This document shows positions 25,179 through 34,044 of a DNA stretch of 64,000 nucleotides, piece after piece (the stretch's first letter is position 1; each line of letters begins with the position of its first letter). The stretch is from Robiginitalea myxolifaciens (lineage in GTDB: Bacteria > Bacteroidota > Bacteroidia > Flavobacteriales > Flavobacteriaceae), in NCBI RefSeq assembly GCF_900115205.1, contig NZ_FOYQ01000002.1, positions 248,001-312,000 on the forward strand. The letters run 5' to 3'. Made by a program: the position numbers and the translations under genes. The notes below the pieces were generated by a model, which had not been told where the DNA came from, ran no database searches, and was given only the letters and a program-made list of their open reading frames with translations.

Positions 25179-26846
25179 TTATTGTGAATCCAAAAGAGCT
25201 TGTGCTTTGGCCTTAAGATCGCTGCTTGCCTCGGATTCCAGGAGTTTTTTTAACCAGGTTGCCGCTTCCTCTCCTTTCTCCTGTTTCATCAGGATTCCAG
25301 CCTTGGTAAGCCATAGTTCCGGGGCTTCAGGATACATTTCCAGGGTCATGTCAATCACAAATCCCGCTTCCATAACCTGACCCCCAGCGAGCAACTGATT
25401 TCCTGCAGTATCAAAGGCCGTCATAAAGTCATAGTACGCATAATTGGGATCCCGAACCATTCGCGCTGCTTCCGAACGCACTTCGGCCATCTTTCCCTCC
25501 ATAAAGAGTCCGGTCAGATACTCCATTGGATTTGCGATATAGGTAGTGTCCTTGAATTTCAAAGCTGCTTCCAGGGCTGGGTCGTTATTGGTTCTGTAAT
25601 CTTCAAAGGTTTGGACGGCTTCTATTTGGGGATAAAGCGCGTCGTCGTTCTCCCACTGGGGTTTGTCCTGCCACCATGCAAACGACAAATATGCCTTCAT
25701 TCCGGAATTAGATAATTCAACAGGTCGGGTATCTCCGTAAAAGTTGATGTTCTCCCCTGTCCCCTCGCCTACGAAAATTGCGTTGGTATAATTGTCCATT
25801 TCATTGACCAGGTTCTGACAGGCCGAAAAGGTACGCCTGCCAATAATGACCATGAGTTTGCCAGGCTGATTGATCTTTTCGCTTTTGATAAGCCCGGTTA
25901 TAATAGGCTTGTTCTTGTAATTATTCCCACCTCCGTTCAAGCGCACATCTATGATCAGCTTCTCCACGTCGTTATTCTCAATAAAATCAAAGAGTTCGGC
26001 GTAGAACTGTGGGATATTCTGCGAAGGATCGTCCTGGATCTGACTGTGACGGACGTATACGACCTTTTCTTCTTCCAGGTATTCGTAGAAGTAGATTTTC
26101 TCCAGGTTTTTCAGGTACAAGGGTGTTTGCGTGGTGTCACGGGCATCGACCCAGTCGGTTCCAGGTTGTACCATTCCGTATTGACGTGGAAATCTTTGGG
26201 CCTTTACAGCCTCCAGGCTTACATCAAAGGTCTTTCCCTCCTGCTCTACCGTAAGGTCAATCGACATCTTGAGTTCCGGGATTACTCCCTGGGCATGAAG
26301 GAATTCCGGAAAGGTCATGTAGTGGATCCCGTATCCTTTTGCAAATTGCTCATTTTCAGCAGGTATAACGGGTAACATTTGTTGTTTTACTTTCATTATA
26401 GGTACGCCCTCTACAGCTACCACCCGAGCTCCTGCAAGGGAGGCATTATCCTGGTGAACCCCCTGAATAAAAATGCCATCTTCATATTCATAGAGGATAA
26501 TAGGTAATTGATGATAAGGTACTTTCTGCTCCCAATAGGCCAATTGGGTGTGACCATACTTTATGGAGGCTACGATTCGGGCTAATCCCACCATAATTTC
26601 ATGGGGTTGCATGCTTGGGATCTTATCATGCAATTCAGACACAGCTGCATCAAATTCCTCCGGACTAATTTTTTTCAGGAGGAAGGGAAAGTTGGTATGG
26701 ATTGTTTTCTGAAGGGAGGCCAGATCCTCCTGCCAGGCTTCGGCGCTGAGTTCTAATGCGGGGTGCTCCTCTTCTGTCTGCGCTTTTAAGGAAACAGGTG
26801 AAAGGCAAAATAGTAAGCAAATACAGGTGAGTACAGCTGTTTTCAT
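25179..26846 (-). CDS. S41-family peptidase with C-terminal helical repeat region
   Basis: A 555-residue exported protein with a signal peptide ending SLKAQ. An N-terminal helical region (about 30-110) is followed by a PDZ-like section (DGIFIQGVHQDNASLAGARVVAVEGVP). The S41 catalytic core has LIIDVRLNGGGNNY and GRRTFSACQNL, where the Ser of TFSA is the predicted nucleophile. VGEGTGENINFYGD follows. The last 120 residues are TPR-like helices (PEAPELWLTKAGILMKQEKG). S41 enzymes are periplasmic serine proteases of the tail-specific or tricorn type; the target is unknown. The gene stands alone on the minus strand. Confidence 0.85.
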   Translation of the reverse strand: MKTAVLTCICLLFCLSPVSLKAQTEEEHPALELSAEAWQEDLASLQKTIHTNFPFLLKKISPEEFDAAVSELHDKIPSMQPHEIMVGLARIVASIKYGHTQLAYWEQKVPYHQLPIILYEYEDGIFIQGVHQDNASLAGARVVAVEGVPIMKVKQQMLPVIPAENEQFAKGYGIHYMTFPEFLHAQGVIPELKMSIDLTVEQEGKTFDVSLEAVKAQRFPRQYGMVQPGTDWVDARDTTQTPLYLKNLEKIYFYEYLEEEKVVYVRHSQIQDDPSQNIPQFYAELFDFIENNDVEKLIIDVRLNGGGNNYKNKPIITGLIKSEKINQPGKLMVIIGRRTFSACQNLVNEMDNYTNAIFVGEGTGENINFYGDTRPVELSNSGMKAYLSFAWWQDKPQWENDDALYPQIEAVQTFEDYRTNNDPALEAALKFKDTTYIANPMEYLTGLFMEGKMAEVRSEAARMVRDPNYAYYDFMTAFDTAGNQLLAGGQVMEAGFVIDMTLEMYPEAPELWLTKAGILMKQEKGEEAATWLKKLLESEASSDLKAKAQALLDSQ

Positions 26847-26936
26847 GGTGGTTGGTTTTTGATGATGATACCTGTTAGTTGTCTCCTATAGGGATTTGTT
26901 ACAGAAATCCCATACAGATTGGTGATGAGCAAGGAA

Positions 26937-27476
26937 TTACTCCTCTTCCAACAGCGTTGGGGCTTCACCGCTGGAATTGATCACCCAACGGTCCCCATAA
27001 ATAGAGCGATAAACGATCCGATAATCGAATTTCTTATTCATGAGTACACCCATAGCTGATTTCATTTTCTGATGGCATTCTGCGTCTTCACAGAGTTGAA
27101 CCAGGAGCCGCGAGGAACCGGCAGCAATGGCCTGCCCCGGACTTAGATTGGCATCCATCACAATATCCACATCCTCCATTTCCGGTACCATGGTAAAGTA
27201 GAAATCTCCGAAATCGATATCATTCCACTTGTCGTTATAAAAAATTTCACGACTCTCTATAATCGCCGGGCCCACTCCGTAATTATGAAGCTCCATCCGG
27301 GTAAAGTGTGCGGAATTGTCATTGATGATTTGGGCTCGTAAATAGGGCATTACATATAATCGGCTTTGCTTTTCTATTATATTCGTTTGCCGGATAAAAA
27401 TGTAGAGCGTCGCCAGACTAATAAAGACAGCTGTAAAGCTTACGATTTTGTCTGAAGTCCAGAATTTTTGTTTCAT
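26937..27476 (-). CDS. Small membrane-anchored protein of unknown function
   Basis: A 179-residue product with one N-terminal transmembrane helix (about 11-28, IVSFTAVFISLATLYIFI) and a soluble domain of mixed strands and helices. It contains two nearby cysteines (LCEDAEC) and ends in acidic residues. No family is recognised, but the layout (one TM, then YVMPYLRAQIINDNSAHFTRMELHNYGVGPA) resembles a widespread type of single-helix membrane protein with a beta-sandwich ectodomain. It is only 2 bases from the end of the upstream YdeP-like gene and so probably shares its transcript. Confidence 0.6.
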   Translation of the reverse strand: MKQKFWTSDKIVSFTAVFISLATLYIFIRQTNIIEKQSRLYVMPYLRAQIINDNSAHFTRMELHNYGVGPAIIESREIFYNDKWNDIDFGDFYFTMVPEMEDVDIVMDANLSPGQAIAAGSSRLLVQLCEDAECHQKMKSAMGVLMNKKFDYRIVYRSIYGDRWVINSSGEAPTLLEEE

Positions 27477-27478
27477 AA

Positions 27479-29788
27479 CTAGGATGTTTTTTCCACCCGA
27501 ATCCGCACTGATTTGCTGATTGGGGTCTGGCTGCGGTCGGCAAACTGGTGGATTGGGATCAAAGGATTGGTCTCCGGAAAGTAGGCTGCCACATCTCCCC
27601 TCGGGATCGCATAGCTAATTACCCTGAAATTGGGTGCCCGTCGAACTTCATCTCCGTAAGTGCTGCTTAAGTGTACTACCTCCTGTTCCGCAATACCGAG
27701 CTCTTGCATGTCCTCAGGATTCATTAGAAGCACACGTCTTTCATTGTAGATGCCCCGGTAGCGATCGTCGAGCCCGTAGATGGTGGTGTTGAATTGATCG
27801 TGGGAACGAATGGTCATCAGGAGGAATTCATCGGGCGCTAAACCGTGATCCGGCAACGTATTGACTGTGAATTTTGCCCGACCCCCGGGGAGTTTACTAA
27901 AGTCGCCTGCTCGGGCATTATTCGGCAGATCATACCCTTTACCTTTTGAGCGTTCCGAGGTATTGGAAAAACCTTTGGCGACCAGATCAATATATTTTCG
28001 AATCAATCCGTAATCCTGTGCGCATTGCAGCCAGGGAACTGAATGCTGCGCCCCAAAGTGCCGGGCGCCCAGTTCTGCGATTAATTCTGGTTCACTTTTA
28101 AGGTTGCCGGCGGCCGGTTTGAGTACGCCCCGTGTACGGCTAACCCGTCCCATGCTATTTTCTGTGGTCAGGTAGTGCCCCTCCCCTTTTCCTTCCTTTT
28201 CGCTTCGCCCCAGCGTAGGCAAGATTAAGGCTGTTTTCCCGGTAACCAGGTGGCTGCGATTAAGTTTGGTACTCACCTGGACGGTAAGCTCGCATTCTTC
28301 CAGGGCAGCAGCCGTAAAATCCGTATCCGAGGCCGCTTTCAGGAAGTTACCCCCGAGAGCCATAAAGATTTTTACCTTCCCGGCGTGCATGGCTTCGATA
28401 GATTCTACGACATCCCAGCCTTTTTTGTCCGGGGAAACAAATCCCAGATGTTTTTCGATGCGCTCATTAAGCGCCGCATCCACAAAATGCTGTATTCCAA
28501 CAGAGCGATCCCCCTGAACATTACTATGTCCGCGTACCGGGCAGGTTCCTGCATTGGGTTTTCCTATGGACCCCTTGGCCAGAAGCAGATTCACGTATTC
28601 CCGAATGGTTTCCACCCCATTCTTGTGTTGGGTAAGCCCCATGGCCCAACAGATAATAATATTCTCGCTTTCCGCAAGCATTTGAATGGCGGCTTCAATT
28701 TCTTTGGAGGAAAGCCCTGTACGGGATAACAAATCCTCGGAATCATAGGAATCAAGATCCGCTTCTAACTCCTGGAATCCCAGTGTTTTGTTTGTGATGA
28801 ACTCCCGGTCAAGAACTCCGGCTCCTCCCCTTTCCCTTTCCAGCAGTCCTTTGAGTAATAGCTTTACAAGGGGAATGTCCTGATTGATCTTTACGGGAAG
28901 ATGTAAATCCGTTAAGGGGGTTCCTCCCCCTATTAATCCGTTAGGCCGCTGTGGGTTTTTAAATCGAATCAACCCGGCTTCTTCCAGGGGGTTGATGCTG
29001 ATGATTTTCCCACCATTTTCCTTGCATTTCTCCAGGGCGGAAAGCATACGCGGGTGATTCGTGCCCGGGTTCTGACCGGCGACAATCACCAGATCGGCCC
29101 CATAGAGGTCGTCCAGGGTTACGCTACCCTTTCCTATACCCAGGGTTTCTGAAAGGGCCACTCCACTTGATTCATGGCACATGTTAGAGCAATCCGGCAG
29201 GTTGTTGGTCCCGAGGGCACGGGCAAAGGTCCCGTAGAGAAAGGCAGCCTCATTGCTGGATCGTCCTGAAGTATAGAAAACTGCTTGATTCGGATCGGTT
29301 AGTGCTACCAGGTGGTCACTGATTAGTGAAAGGGCATCCTCCCAGCTTATCGGTTCGTAGTGAAGCGAATCCGAATGCAGTACCATGGGCTCCACAAGCC
29401 TACCCAATTTGTTGATTTCATAATCGGTTAGATGGGATAGCTCTTCCACAGAATAGCGTGAAAACAACGCAGCATCGGCCTGGGTAAGGGTCGCCTCATC
29501 GGCCAGGGCTTTGGCACCATTCTCACAGAATTCCCCGAGTTTCGATGGACTATCAGGATCGGGCCAGGCACAGCTCGGGCAATCGAAACCCTCTTGTTGA
29601 TTCATTTTGGCAAGAGCCTGGAAGGGCCGGAACAATCCCATTTCCCGAAAGCTGTGTTCCAGGGTTTTTCCAATAGCGGGTAATCCTGCTGCGAAGTCTT
29701 TTGGGGCACTTACCCGTAAATTACCTAATTCCTCCGGGCCTCGTGCCGAAACATTCCTTTTAATGATCTCGCGTTTGGAAAATGGCAT
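27479..29788 (-). CDS. YdeP/FdhA-like molybdopterin oxidoreductase
   Basis: The 769-residue product belongs to the YdeP-type branch of the formate dehydrogenase alpha/DMSO reductase superfamily. The family N-terminal motif is GFDCPSCAWPDP near residue 68. Molybdopterin-site motifs are present: FYTSGRSSNEAAFLYGTFARALGTNN, NMCHESS, GQNPGTNHPR and GTCPVRGHSNVQGDRS. A C-terminal molybdopterin dinucleotide-binding domain contains RSHDQFNTTIYG. No full 4Fe-4S CxxCxxxC motif is visible at the N-terminus. These enzymes are linked to acid resistance or formate-like oxidations in other bacteria, but the reaction is unproven. It probably consumes the MGD cofactor made by the operon at 294-6124. DUF7009 is directly upstream. 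Confidence 0.9.
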   Translation of the reverse strand: MPFSKREIIKRNVSARGPEELGNLRVSAPKDFAAGLPAIGKTLEHSFREMGLFRPFQALAKMNQQEGFDCPSCAWPDPDSPSKLGEFCENGAKALADEATLTQADAALFSRYSVEELSHLTDYEINKLGRLVEPMVLHSDSLHYEPISWEDALSLISDHLVALTDPNQAVFYTSGRSSNEAAFLYGTFARALGTNNLPDCSNMCHESSGVALSETLGIGKGSVTLDDLYGADLVIVAGQNPGTNHPRMLSALEKCKENGGKIISINPLEEAGLIRFKNPQRPNGLIGGGTPLTDLHLPVKINQDIPLVKLLLKGLLERERGGAGVLDREFITNKTLGFQELEADLDSYDSEDLLSRTGLSSKEIEAAIQMLAESENIIICWAMGLTQHKNGVETIREYVNLLLAKGSIGKPNAGTCPVRGHSNVQGDRSVGIQHFVDAALNERIEKHLGFVSPDKKGWDVVESIEAMHAGKVKIFMALGGNFLKAASDTDFTAAALEECELTVQVSTKLNRSHLVTGKTALILPTLGRSEKEGKGEGHYLTTENSMGRVSRTRGVLKPAAGNLKSEPELIAELGARHFGAQHSVPWLQCAQDYGLIRKYIDLVAKGFSNTSERSKGKGYDLPNNARAGDFSKLPGGRAKFTVNTLPDHGLAPDEFLLMTIRSHDQFNTTIYGLDDRYRGIYNERRVLLMNPEDMQELGIAEQEVVHLSSTYGDEVRRAPNFRVISYAIPRGDVAAYFPETNPLIPIHQFADRSQTPISKSVRIRVEKTS

Positions 29789-30154
29789 TTACAGGGATTT
29801 CGGGTTGGGGTATTGGTCTTCTTGCAGGGCGGGATCCCGATCGAGGCAAACAAAGTCTTTTTCGACAAGCAGGTGTAGGGATTCATTATCCTCCAAAGCC
29901 ATAGCGGCCTCAAATCCGACCTGCTGGTTTTCTGCCCAGGATTTTCCCTGGGTTTCCGGAAGTAAGAGGGTAATGCCGCCCGCTGTACGTTTGGCCGTGA
30001 GGTCTGAGATATCCGGGTGAAGTTCAAGGGCGTAATGGAAATTACCACCTGGTATGCGGGTTTCCCCTGCCACCCTTCCTGTACTGGCGAGTTTGCTGAC
30101 TTCAGACTTTCGCAGTCGGAGCCGAATCGAATTCCCTTCTATTCTCAGTTTCAT
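29789..30154 (-). CDS. Small DUF7009-like protein paired with the molybdoenzyme
   Basis: From ATG 30154 the product has 121 residues beginning MKLRIEGNSIRLRLRKSEV. That repeated basic beta-strand opening is, as far as I recall, characteristic of DUF7009-like proteins. An in-frame ATG at 30184 would add ten residues. The stop is immediately adjacent to the start of the YdeP-like gene (29788), so they are one operon. The protein is soluble with no signal and has late acidic segments (AAMALEDNESLHLLVEKDFVCLD). It may be a chaperone or small partner of the molybdoenzyme; this rests only on position. Confidence 0.65.
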   Translation of the reverse strand: MKLRIEGNSIRLRLRKSEVSKLASTGRVAGETRIPGGNFHYALELHPDISDLTAKRTAGGITLLLPETQGKSWAENQQVGFEAAMALEDNESLHLLVEKDFVCLDRDPALQEDQYPNPKSL

Positions 30155-30218
30155 TTCCTTGGAATTATCCCTTTGGATTTTCATTAAATATACAACAATT
30201 GAAGGGGTAAATTGCTCC

Positions 30219-30247
30219 TTGCTTCCTCCCGAATTAACCTATCTTTG
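30219..30247 (+). promoter_or_regulatory. Bacteroidota promoter for the MFS gene
   Basis: TTG at 30219-30221 and TATCTTTG at 30240-30247, 18 bases apart, match the TTG / TAnnTTTG promoter pattern. The ATG of the transporter gene is 16 bases beyond the -7 box, which implies a very short leader. It also decides the start of that gene: the in-frame TTG at 30212 lies upstream of the promoter. Confidence 0.55.
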
Positions 30248-30262
30248 CAGCTTATTTCCAAT

Positions 30263-31465
30263 ATGCAAGAGCGGTCAAATAATATTGAATTCATAGCCCT
30301 GATGGCCGCCCTGATGTCGATCGTGGCCCTGGCCCTGGACGCCTTGCTCCCGGCCCTGGATATTATCGGGCTGGCTATTGGCAACACCGACCCAACCAAC
30401 AATCAATTACTGATTACCCTGTTTTTTCTGGGTATGGGGACTGGACCATTGCTTTTCGGGCCCCTATCCGATAGCCTGGGGAGAAAACCCATTGTCTATG
30501 CAGGATTCGTATTCTTTCTAATCTCCAGTTTTATCTGTGTGGTTGCCGAATCCCTGGAACTGATGATTATCGGAAGGATCCTTCAAGGGATTTCGCTTTC
30601 CGCACCCCGCACCATTAGCATTGCCATGATCCGTGACCGTTTTAGCGGGGATTACATGGCGCGCATTATGTCCTTTGTGACCGTAGTGTTTATCCTGGTT
30701 CCCATAATAGCCCCGGCTTTTGGAAAATTGGTGTTGGATACCCTGGGTTGGGAAGCCATCTTTTATGTCCAGGTAATCTTTAGTCTGATCGTGGGATTTT
30801 GGTTTTGGAAAAGACAACCGGAAACCCTACCGGAACCCCGACGCTCTTCCTTTAAATGGAAGAAGATCTGGTCGGGATTCCTTGAAATTGTGGGCTATCG
30901 GCGTACTATGATTTTTACCTTTATCTGGGGCCTGGTAACCGGATCCTTTCTGGTATACCTCAGTACGTCCCAGCAAATCTTTGAGGTGCAGTATCGCCTG
31001 CCGGATTTGTTCCCGTATTTGTTTGCCGGATTGGCACTTACGGTGGGCGCCTCTACCCTGCTCAATGGGAATCTGGTGCTGCGCTTTGGGATGCGCCGTC
31101 TTATCGGGTGGGCTTTGCTGGTGTATACCTTAAATCCGCTGGTGTACTCCCTGGTATTTTCAGGTGGAAGTAATCCGCATATCGCCTGGCTCATGCTATT
31201 TCTGGGTATTCAGTTTTTCTCGGTAGGCTTCCTTTTTGGGAATCTGCGTTCTATGGCGATGGAGCCCCTGGGTCACATCGCGGGGATCGGCGCAGCAATC
31301 ACCGGGTTTTTAGCAACGGTAATGTCTGTACCTATCAGCGCTTGGATTGGTAAGTACGTGATAAACTCCGCTTTGCCGCTTTTTCTTGGCTTTTTAATTT
31401 GTGGAATGCTGGCGGTTGTTGCCATGGGTTACAGCAATTACAGATACCGGCAGGAAAATGATTAA
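30263..31465 (+). CDS. MFS multidrug transporter, Bcr/CflA-like
   Basis: The ATG at 30263 gives 400 residues with about 12 transmembrane helices. The first helix ends in DALLPALDIIG, the pattern of Bcr/CflA drug:proton antiporters. The loop-2/3 signature GPLSDSLGRKPIVYAGFVFF and RILQGISLSAPRTISIAMIRDRF (motif C region) confirm the major facilitator family. Likely function is proton-driven efflux of small drugs or metabolites across the inner membrane. The gene diverges from the DUF7009/YdeP operon and has its own TATCTTTG promoter. Confidence 0.9.
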   Translation: MQERSNNIEFIALMAALMSIVALALDALLPALDIIGLAIGNTDPTNNQLLITLFFLGMGTGPLLFGPLSDSLGRKPIVYAGFVFFLISSFICVVAESLELMIIGRILQGISLSAPRTISIAMIRDRFSGDYMARIMSFVTVVFILVPIIAPAFGKLVLDTLGWEAIFYVQVIFSLIVGFWFWKRQPETLPEPRRSSFKWKKIWSGFLEIVGYRRTMIFTFIWGLVTGSFLVYLSTSQQIFEVQYRLPDLFPYLFAGLALTVGASTLLNGNLVLRFGMRRLIGWALLVYTLNPLVYSLVFSGGSNPHIAWLMLFLGIQFFSVGFLFGNLRSMAMEPLGHIAGIGAAITGFLATVMSVPISAWIGKYVINSALPLFLGFLICGMLAVVAMGYSNYRYRQEND

Positions 31466-31539
31466 TAATTCGTGACCTAATCCTATTTTTGGTGTCTTAC
31501 CAATAGGGCTTCCCGGCCCAAAATTTCGCTCGCTATGTG

Positions 31540-31547
31540 TATCTTTG
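31540..31547 (+). promoter_or_regulatory. Putative -7 element (TATCTTTG) for terC
   Basis: TATCTTTG lies 16 bases before the ATG at 31564, the same arrangement as at 30240. No good TTG is found at the proper distance upstream, so only the -7 half is supported. Confidence 0.45.
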
Positions 31548-31563
31548 AAAAAATGCTCTCCCT

Positions 31564-32508
31564 ATGTTAATTTGGGTACTCTTCATTGCCCTTGTATGTG
31601 TGTTTCTGGCCCTTGATCTGGGTGTTTTCCATAAGAATGACCACGTAATTAAATCAAAGGAAGCGGCAACATGGACGGCCGTTTGGGTTACTATTGCCCT
31701 GGCGTTCAGCGGAGTGATTTACTGGCTTTTTTCTGACGGATTGGTGGAGAATCCCACCGGACTAACGCCGGGAACCGCAGTGCTCAAATACGTTACCGGT
31801 TATCTTATAGAACTCTCACTGAGTATCGATAATGTCTTTGTGATTGCGGTAATTTTTTCCTCCTTCGCCATTCCTCCAATATATCAGCACAGGGTACTGT
31901 TTTGGGGTATTTTGGGAGCGATTATTTTTAGAGGATTAATGATTCTGTTCGGGGTTACCCTGATCAATCGGTTTGATTGGATCATTTATGTCTTTGGGGT
32001 TTTCCTGCTCTACACCGCATTTAAAATGATCAAGAGTGCCGACCACGATTTTAATCCGCAAAATTCCTTTGTATTTCGCCAGCTCAAAAAGGTGTTTCCA
32101 ATAACTGCTAAACTCAATGGCCACGACTTTTTTGTCAGGCGTATGGGAGTTAAGGCTGCCACTCCCCTTTTCGTAGCTCTGATAGTCATAGAACTGACCG
32201 ATATTATGTTTGCCCTGGACAGTATCCCGGCTATCCTGGCAATTACCGCGGATCCCTTTATCGTTTTCAGTTCCAATATCCTGGCTATTCTGGGATTGCG
32301 GTCCATGTATTTTTTGATCTCGCGCATGCTGGCCAAGTTCCGATATATCAATTACAGCCTGGTAATTATCCTGGCCTTTGTAGGGCTTAAAATGCTCTTC
32401 TCGCATTACGTTCATCTCCCGGAATGGGTCTCCCTCTCAGTGATTGTGATCGCTTTGGGCGCAGGTATTATTGCCTCCCTAATGATTCCGGAAAAATCTA
32501 CTGATTAA
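31564..32508 (+). CDS. TerC/Alx family membrane protein
   Basis: A 314-residue integral membrane protein with about nine hydrophobic segments. TerC landmarks are ALDLGVFHK (first helix), ELSLSIDNVFVIAVIFSSF with the conserved Asp in the membrane, and IELTDIMFALDSIPAILAIT. Family members (Alx, TerC) are implicated in manganese export and in supplying metal to exported enzymes. The specific metal here is not determinable. It is a single gene between the MFS pump and the hibernation factor, each with its own TATCTTT element. Confidence 0.9.
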   Translation: MLIWVLFIALVCVFLALDLGVFHKNDHVIKSKEAATWTAVWVTIALAFSGVIYWLFSDGLVENPTGLTPGTAVLKYVTGYLIELSLSIDNVFVIAVIFSSFAIPPIYQHRVLFWGILGAIIFRGLMILFGVTLINRFDWIIYVFGVFLLYTAFKMIKSADHDFNPQNSFVFRQLKKVFPITAKLNGHDFFVRRMGVKAATPLFVALIVIELTDIMFALDSIPAILAITADPFIVFSSNILAILGLRSMYFLISRMLAKFRYINYSLVIILAFVGLKMLFSHYVHLPEWVSLSVIVIALGAGIIASLMIPEKSTD

Positions 32509-32533
32509 GAGGTCTAGAAAAGCGTTTTTCCTC

Positions 32534-32564
32534 TTGGAAATCCTTTCCCGTCTGGTTATCTTTA
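32534..32564 (+). promoter_or_regulatory. Putative promoter of the hibernation factor gene
   Basis: TTG at 32534-32536, 20 bases, then TATCTTTA at 32557-32564, one base off the TAnnTTTG consensus. The ATG follows 15 bases later at 32580. Confidence 0.45.
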
Positions 32565-32579
32565 AACAAAGAACTTTGC

Positions 32580-32882
32580 ATGGATATCAACTTTGAATAC
32601 GATCATGTTAAAGCGAGTGACCGCCTGGAAATACTGGCGGCAAAACGCCTTCAAAAACTCACTGACAAATACGACTTTGTCGTACGAAGCGATGTTTTCT
32701 TTTCTCATGAGAAGACCAGCGACCCGGAAACCGGGAAGATCTGTAAAATTCGTTTAAGCTTACCCGGACCACGGCTGTTTGCAGAGTCCAGCAAGAAGGA
32801 ATATGAAATGGCTATTGCGGAAGCTGCTGACGAATTGGAGCGCCAGTTGAGAAAGCGAAAGGAAAAGATGAATCGCCGCTAA
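32580..32882 (+). CDS. Ribosome hibernation-promoting factor (HPF/RaiA family, short form)
   Basis: A 100-residue protein of the HPF/YfiA fold. The N-terminal strand MDINFEYDHVKASDRLEILAAKRLQKLTDKYDF, a second strand CKIRLSLPGPRLFAESSKKEYEMAIAEAADELERQLRKRKEKM and the basic C-terminal helix are typical. These proteins bind the 30S decoding site and store ribosomes as inactive 70S or 100S particles in slow growth. It lacks the C-terminal dimerisation domain of long HPF. It is convergent with the hypothetical gene at 32890. Confidence 0.88.
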   Translation: MDINFEYDHVKASDRLEILAAKRLQKLTDKYDFVVRSDVFFSHEKTSDPETGKICKIRLSLPGPRLFAESSKKEYEMAIAEAADELERQLRKRKEKMNRR

Positions 32883-32889
32883 GTGCTTC

Positions 32890-33255
32890 CTAGTAATCCC
32901 AGTCGTCCAGGGGATCTTCGAATTTTAAATCCGCCATTACTTTAGACCATTCCTCCGTAAAGGGGGTGGTATATAATTCTTTACGCAGGCGGCGCTTAAG
33001 CCTTTCCGAAACGGGAAGGGTGTCGATTATGGCCGAGCGAAAGCGTATGAGTTCCTGCCGCTCTTTCTTCCATTGTTTACGCTGTTCTGAAGTGGCTACA
33101 AAATCGGCTTCATAGCGCTCTAAAACCGTCTTGTATTTTACGTAAAGGGAATCCGACTTCAGGGTTTTCCCTGCGGTCTGTCCTACCAGTTCTGAGGGAA
33201 ACAGGGACAACAGGAAAATCAACAAACCCCAAAGAATTGGGCGTAAGGTTTTCAT
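32890..33255 (-). CDS. Small exported protein of unknown function
   Basis: The ATG at 33255 (MKTLRPILWG) gives 121 residues with a signal peptide (cleavage near LVGQ); a longer frame from 33276 would add seven residues before the signal. The mature part is short, basic in the middle (EQRKQWKKERQELIRF) and acidic at the end (FEDPLDDWDY), predicted mostly helical. TACATTTG on the minus strand (plus-strand 33274-33281) is a plausible promoter element. It is separated from the polyketide operon by 76 bases on the same strand. No family recognised. Confidence 0.6.
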   Translation of the reverse strand: MKTLRPILWGLLIFLLSLFPSELVGQTAGKTLKSDSLYVKYKTVLERYEADFVATSEQRKQWKKERQELIRFRSAIIDTLPVSERLKRRLRKELYTTPFTEEWSKVMADLKFEDPLDDWDY

Positions 33256-33331
33256 AATCAATAGTGTTCTTCCCAAATGTACTCAGCACAAGGGAAATAA
33301 AAGAGCCGTGAGGAAGGTTGCTACCGATTAA

Positions 33332-33772
33332 TCAGGCGGTTCGTCGAATTCTTAACAGCAGATTATGGATAAAACTGGCCAGACGATTTCCCAGGGGAAA
33401 ATAAAGCGCAAAGAACAGGGTCATGGCCAGTGCAAAATTGCGGATCCCCAAATTGGAATCGATCAAGTTGCCGGGATAGGCGTAGGAGGTCTCCAGGGCA
33501 TAGCCACCCAACTCCAGGATTCCCATAAATAAAAGACCATAGGCATATTGCTGGAAGAAGGTATAGGGTCTTAACAAAATTGATATGGGTACCATATACA
33601 GCAGGTAAACCGTGATTATCTGCCACCAGTATTCAAAACGGGCTATTTCGAGTACCTGCCCTACTTCGTTCATAATCATACCCATGAGCCCATAAAGCAC
33701 CAAATACACCAACCATAGCGAGACCGGGGTAGCCATTAAAGGGTGAAAGAATTTTGAGAAGGTATTACCCAA
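33332..33772 (-). CDS. Small polytopic membrane protein at the end of the polyketide operon
   Basis: A 146-residue protein with about four hydrophobic helices (VSLWLVYLVLYGLMGMIM, WQIITVYLLYMVPISILL, YAYGLLFMGILELGGYAL, FALAMTLFFALYFPLG) and a basic C-terminal tail (LLLRIRRTA). It begins 12 bases after the ACP gene and is the last gene of the operon. In such a setting it could move, anchor or modify the lipid product, but I recognise no family; this is inference from position. Confidence 0.6.
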   Translation of the reverse strand: MGNTFSKFFHPLMATPVSLWLVYLVLYGLMGMIMNEVGQVLEIARFEYWWQIITVYLLYMVPISILLRPYTFFQQYAYGLLFMGILELGGYALETSYAYPGNLIDSNLGIRNFALAMTLFFALYFPLGNRLASFIHNLLLRIRRTA

Positions 33773-33783
33773 TGAATTGCTGC

Positions 33784-34044
33784 TTATGACTCCTTTGCTT
33801 TGAGCTTGTTGTCGATCAGGTGTAAGGCATCCGTCACCGTTTGCATCTGCTGCATTTCGGTATCCTCAAGGCGAATATCGTATTGGTCTTCGATATCCAG
33901 AACCAAATCTACCAGATGGGAGGAATTAATATTCAATTCACTAATCAGGTTACTATCTGGTTGAAGGGAGTCCAAACTAACGTCTTCCGGAAGGTATGGG
34001 GCTATTAATTCGCGAAGGGTATTGTAATGTGGGTGATCTTTCAT
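33784..34044 (-). CDS. Acyl carrier protein of the polyketide/fatty-acid operon
   Basis: An 86-residue acidic four-helix protein with ACP landmarks. LNINSSHLVDLVLDIEDQY aligns with LGxDSLxxVELVMxxE, making Ser41 the predicted phosphopantetheine site. The usual Asp-Ser-Leu is Asn-Ser-Ser here, an atypical site that may favour a dedicated phosphopantetheinyl transferase or ketosynthase partner. The start overlaps the end of the ketosynthase gene in ATGA (34041-34044), so the two are translationally coupled. It is probably a private carrier distinct from the housekeeping AcpP. Confidence 0.82.
   Translation of the reverse strand: MKDHPHYNTLRELIAPYLPEDVSLDSLQPDSNLISELNINSSHLVDLVLDIEDQYDIRLEDTEMQQMQTVTDALHLIDNKLKAKES

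Noticed and set aside
26888-26914. GGGATTT/AAATCCC hairpin considered as a terminator
   Set aside because: Seven-base AT-rich stem without a T-run on either strand; only weak support.
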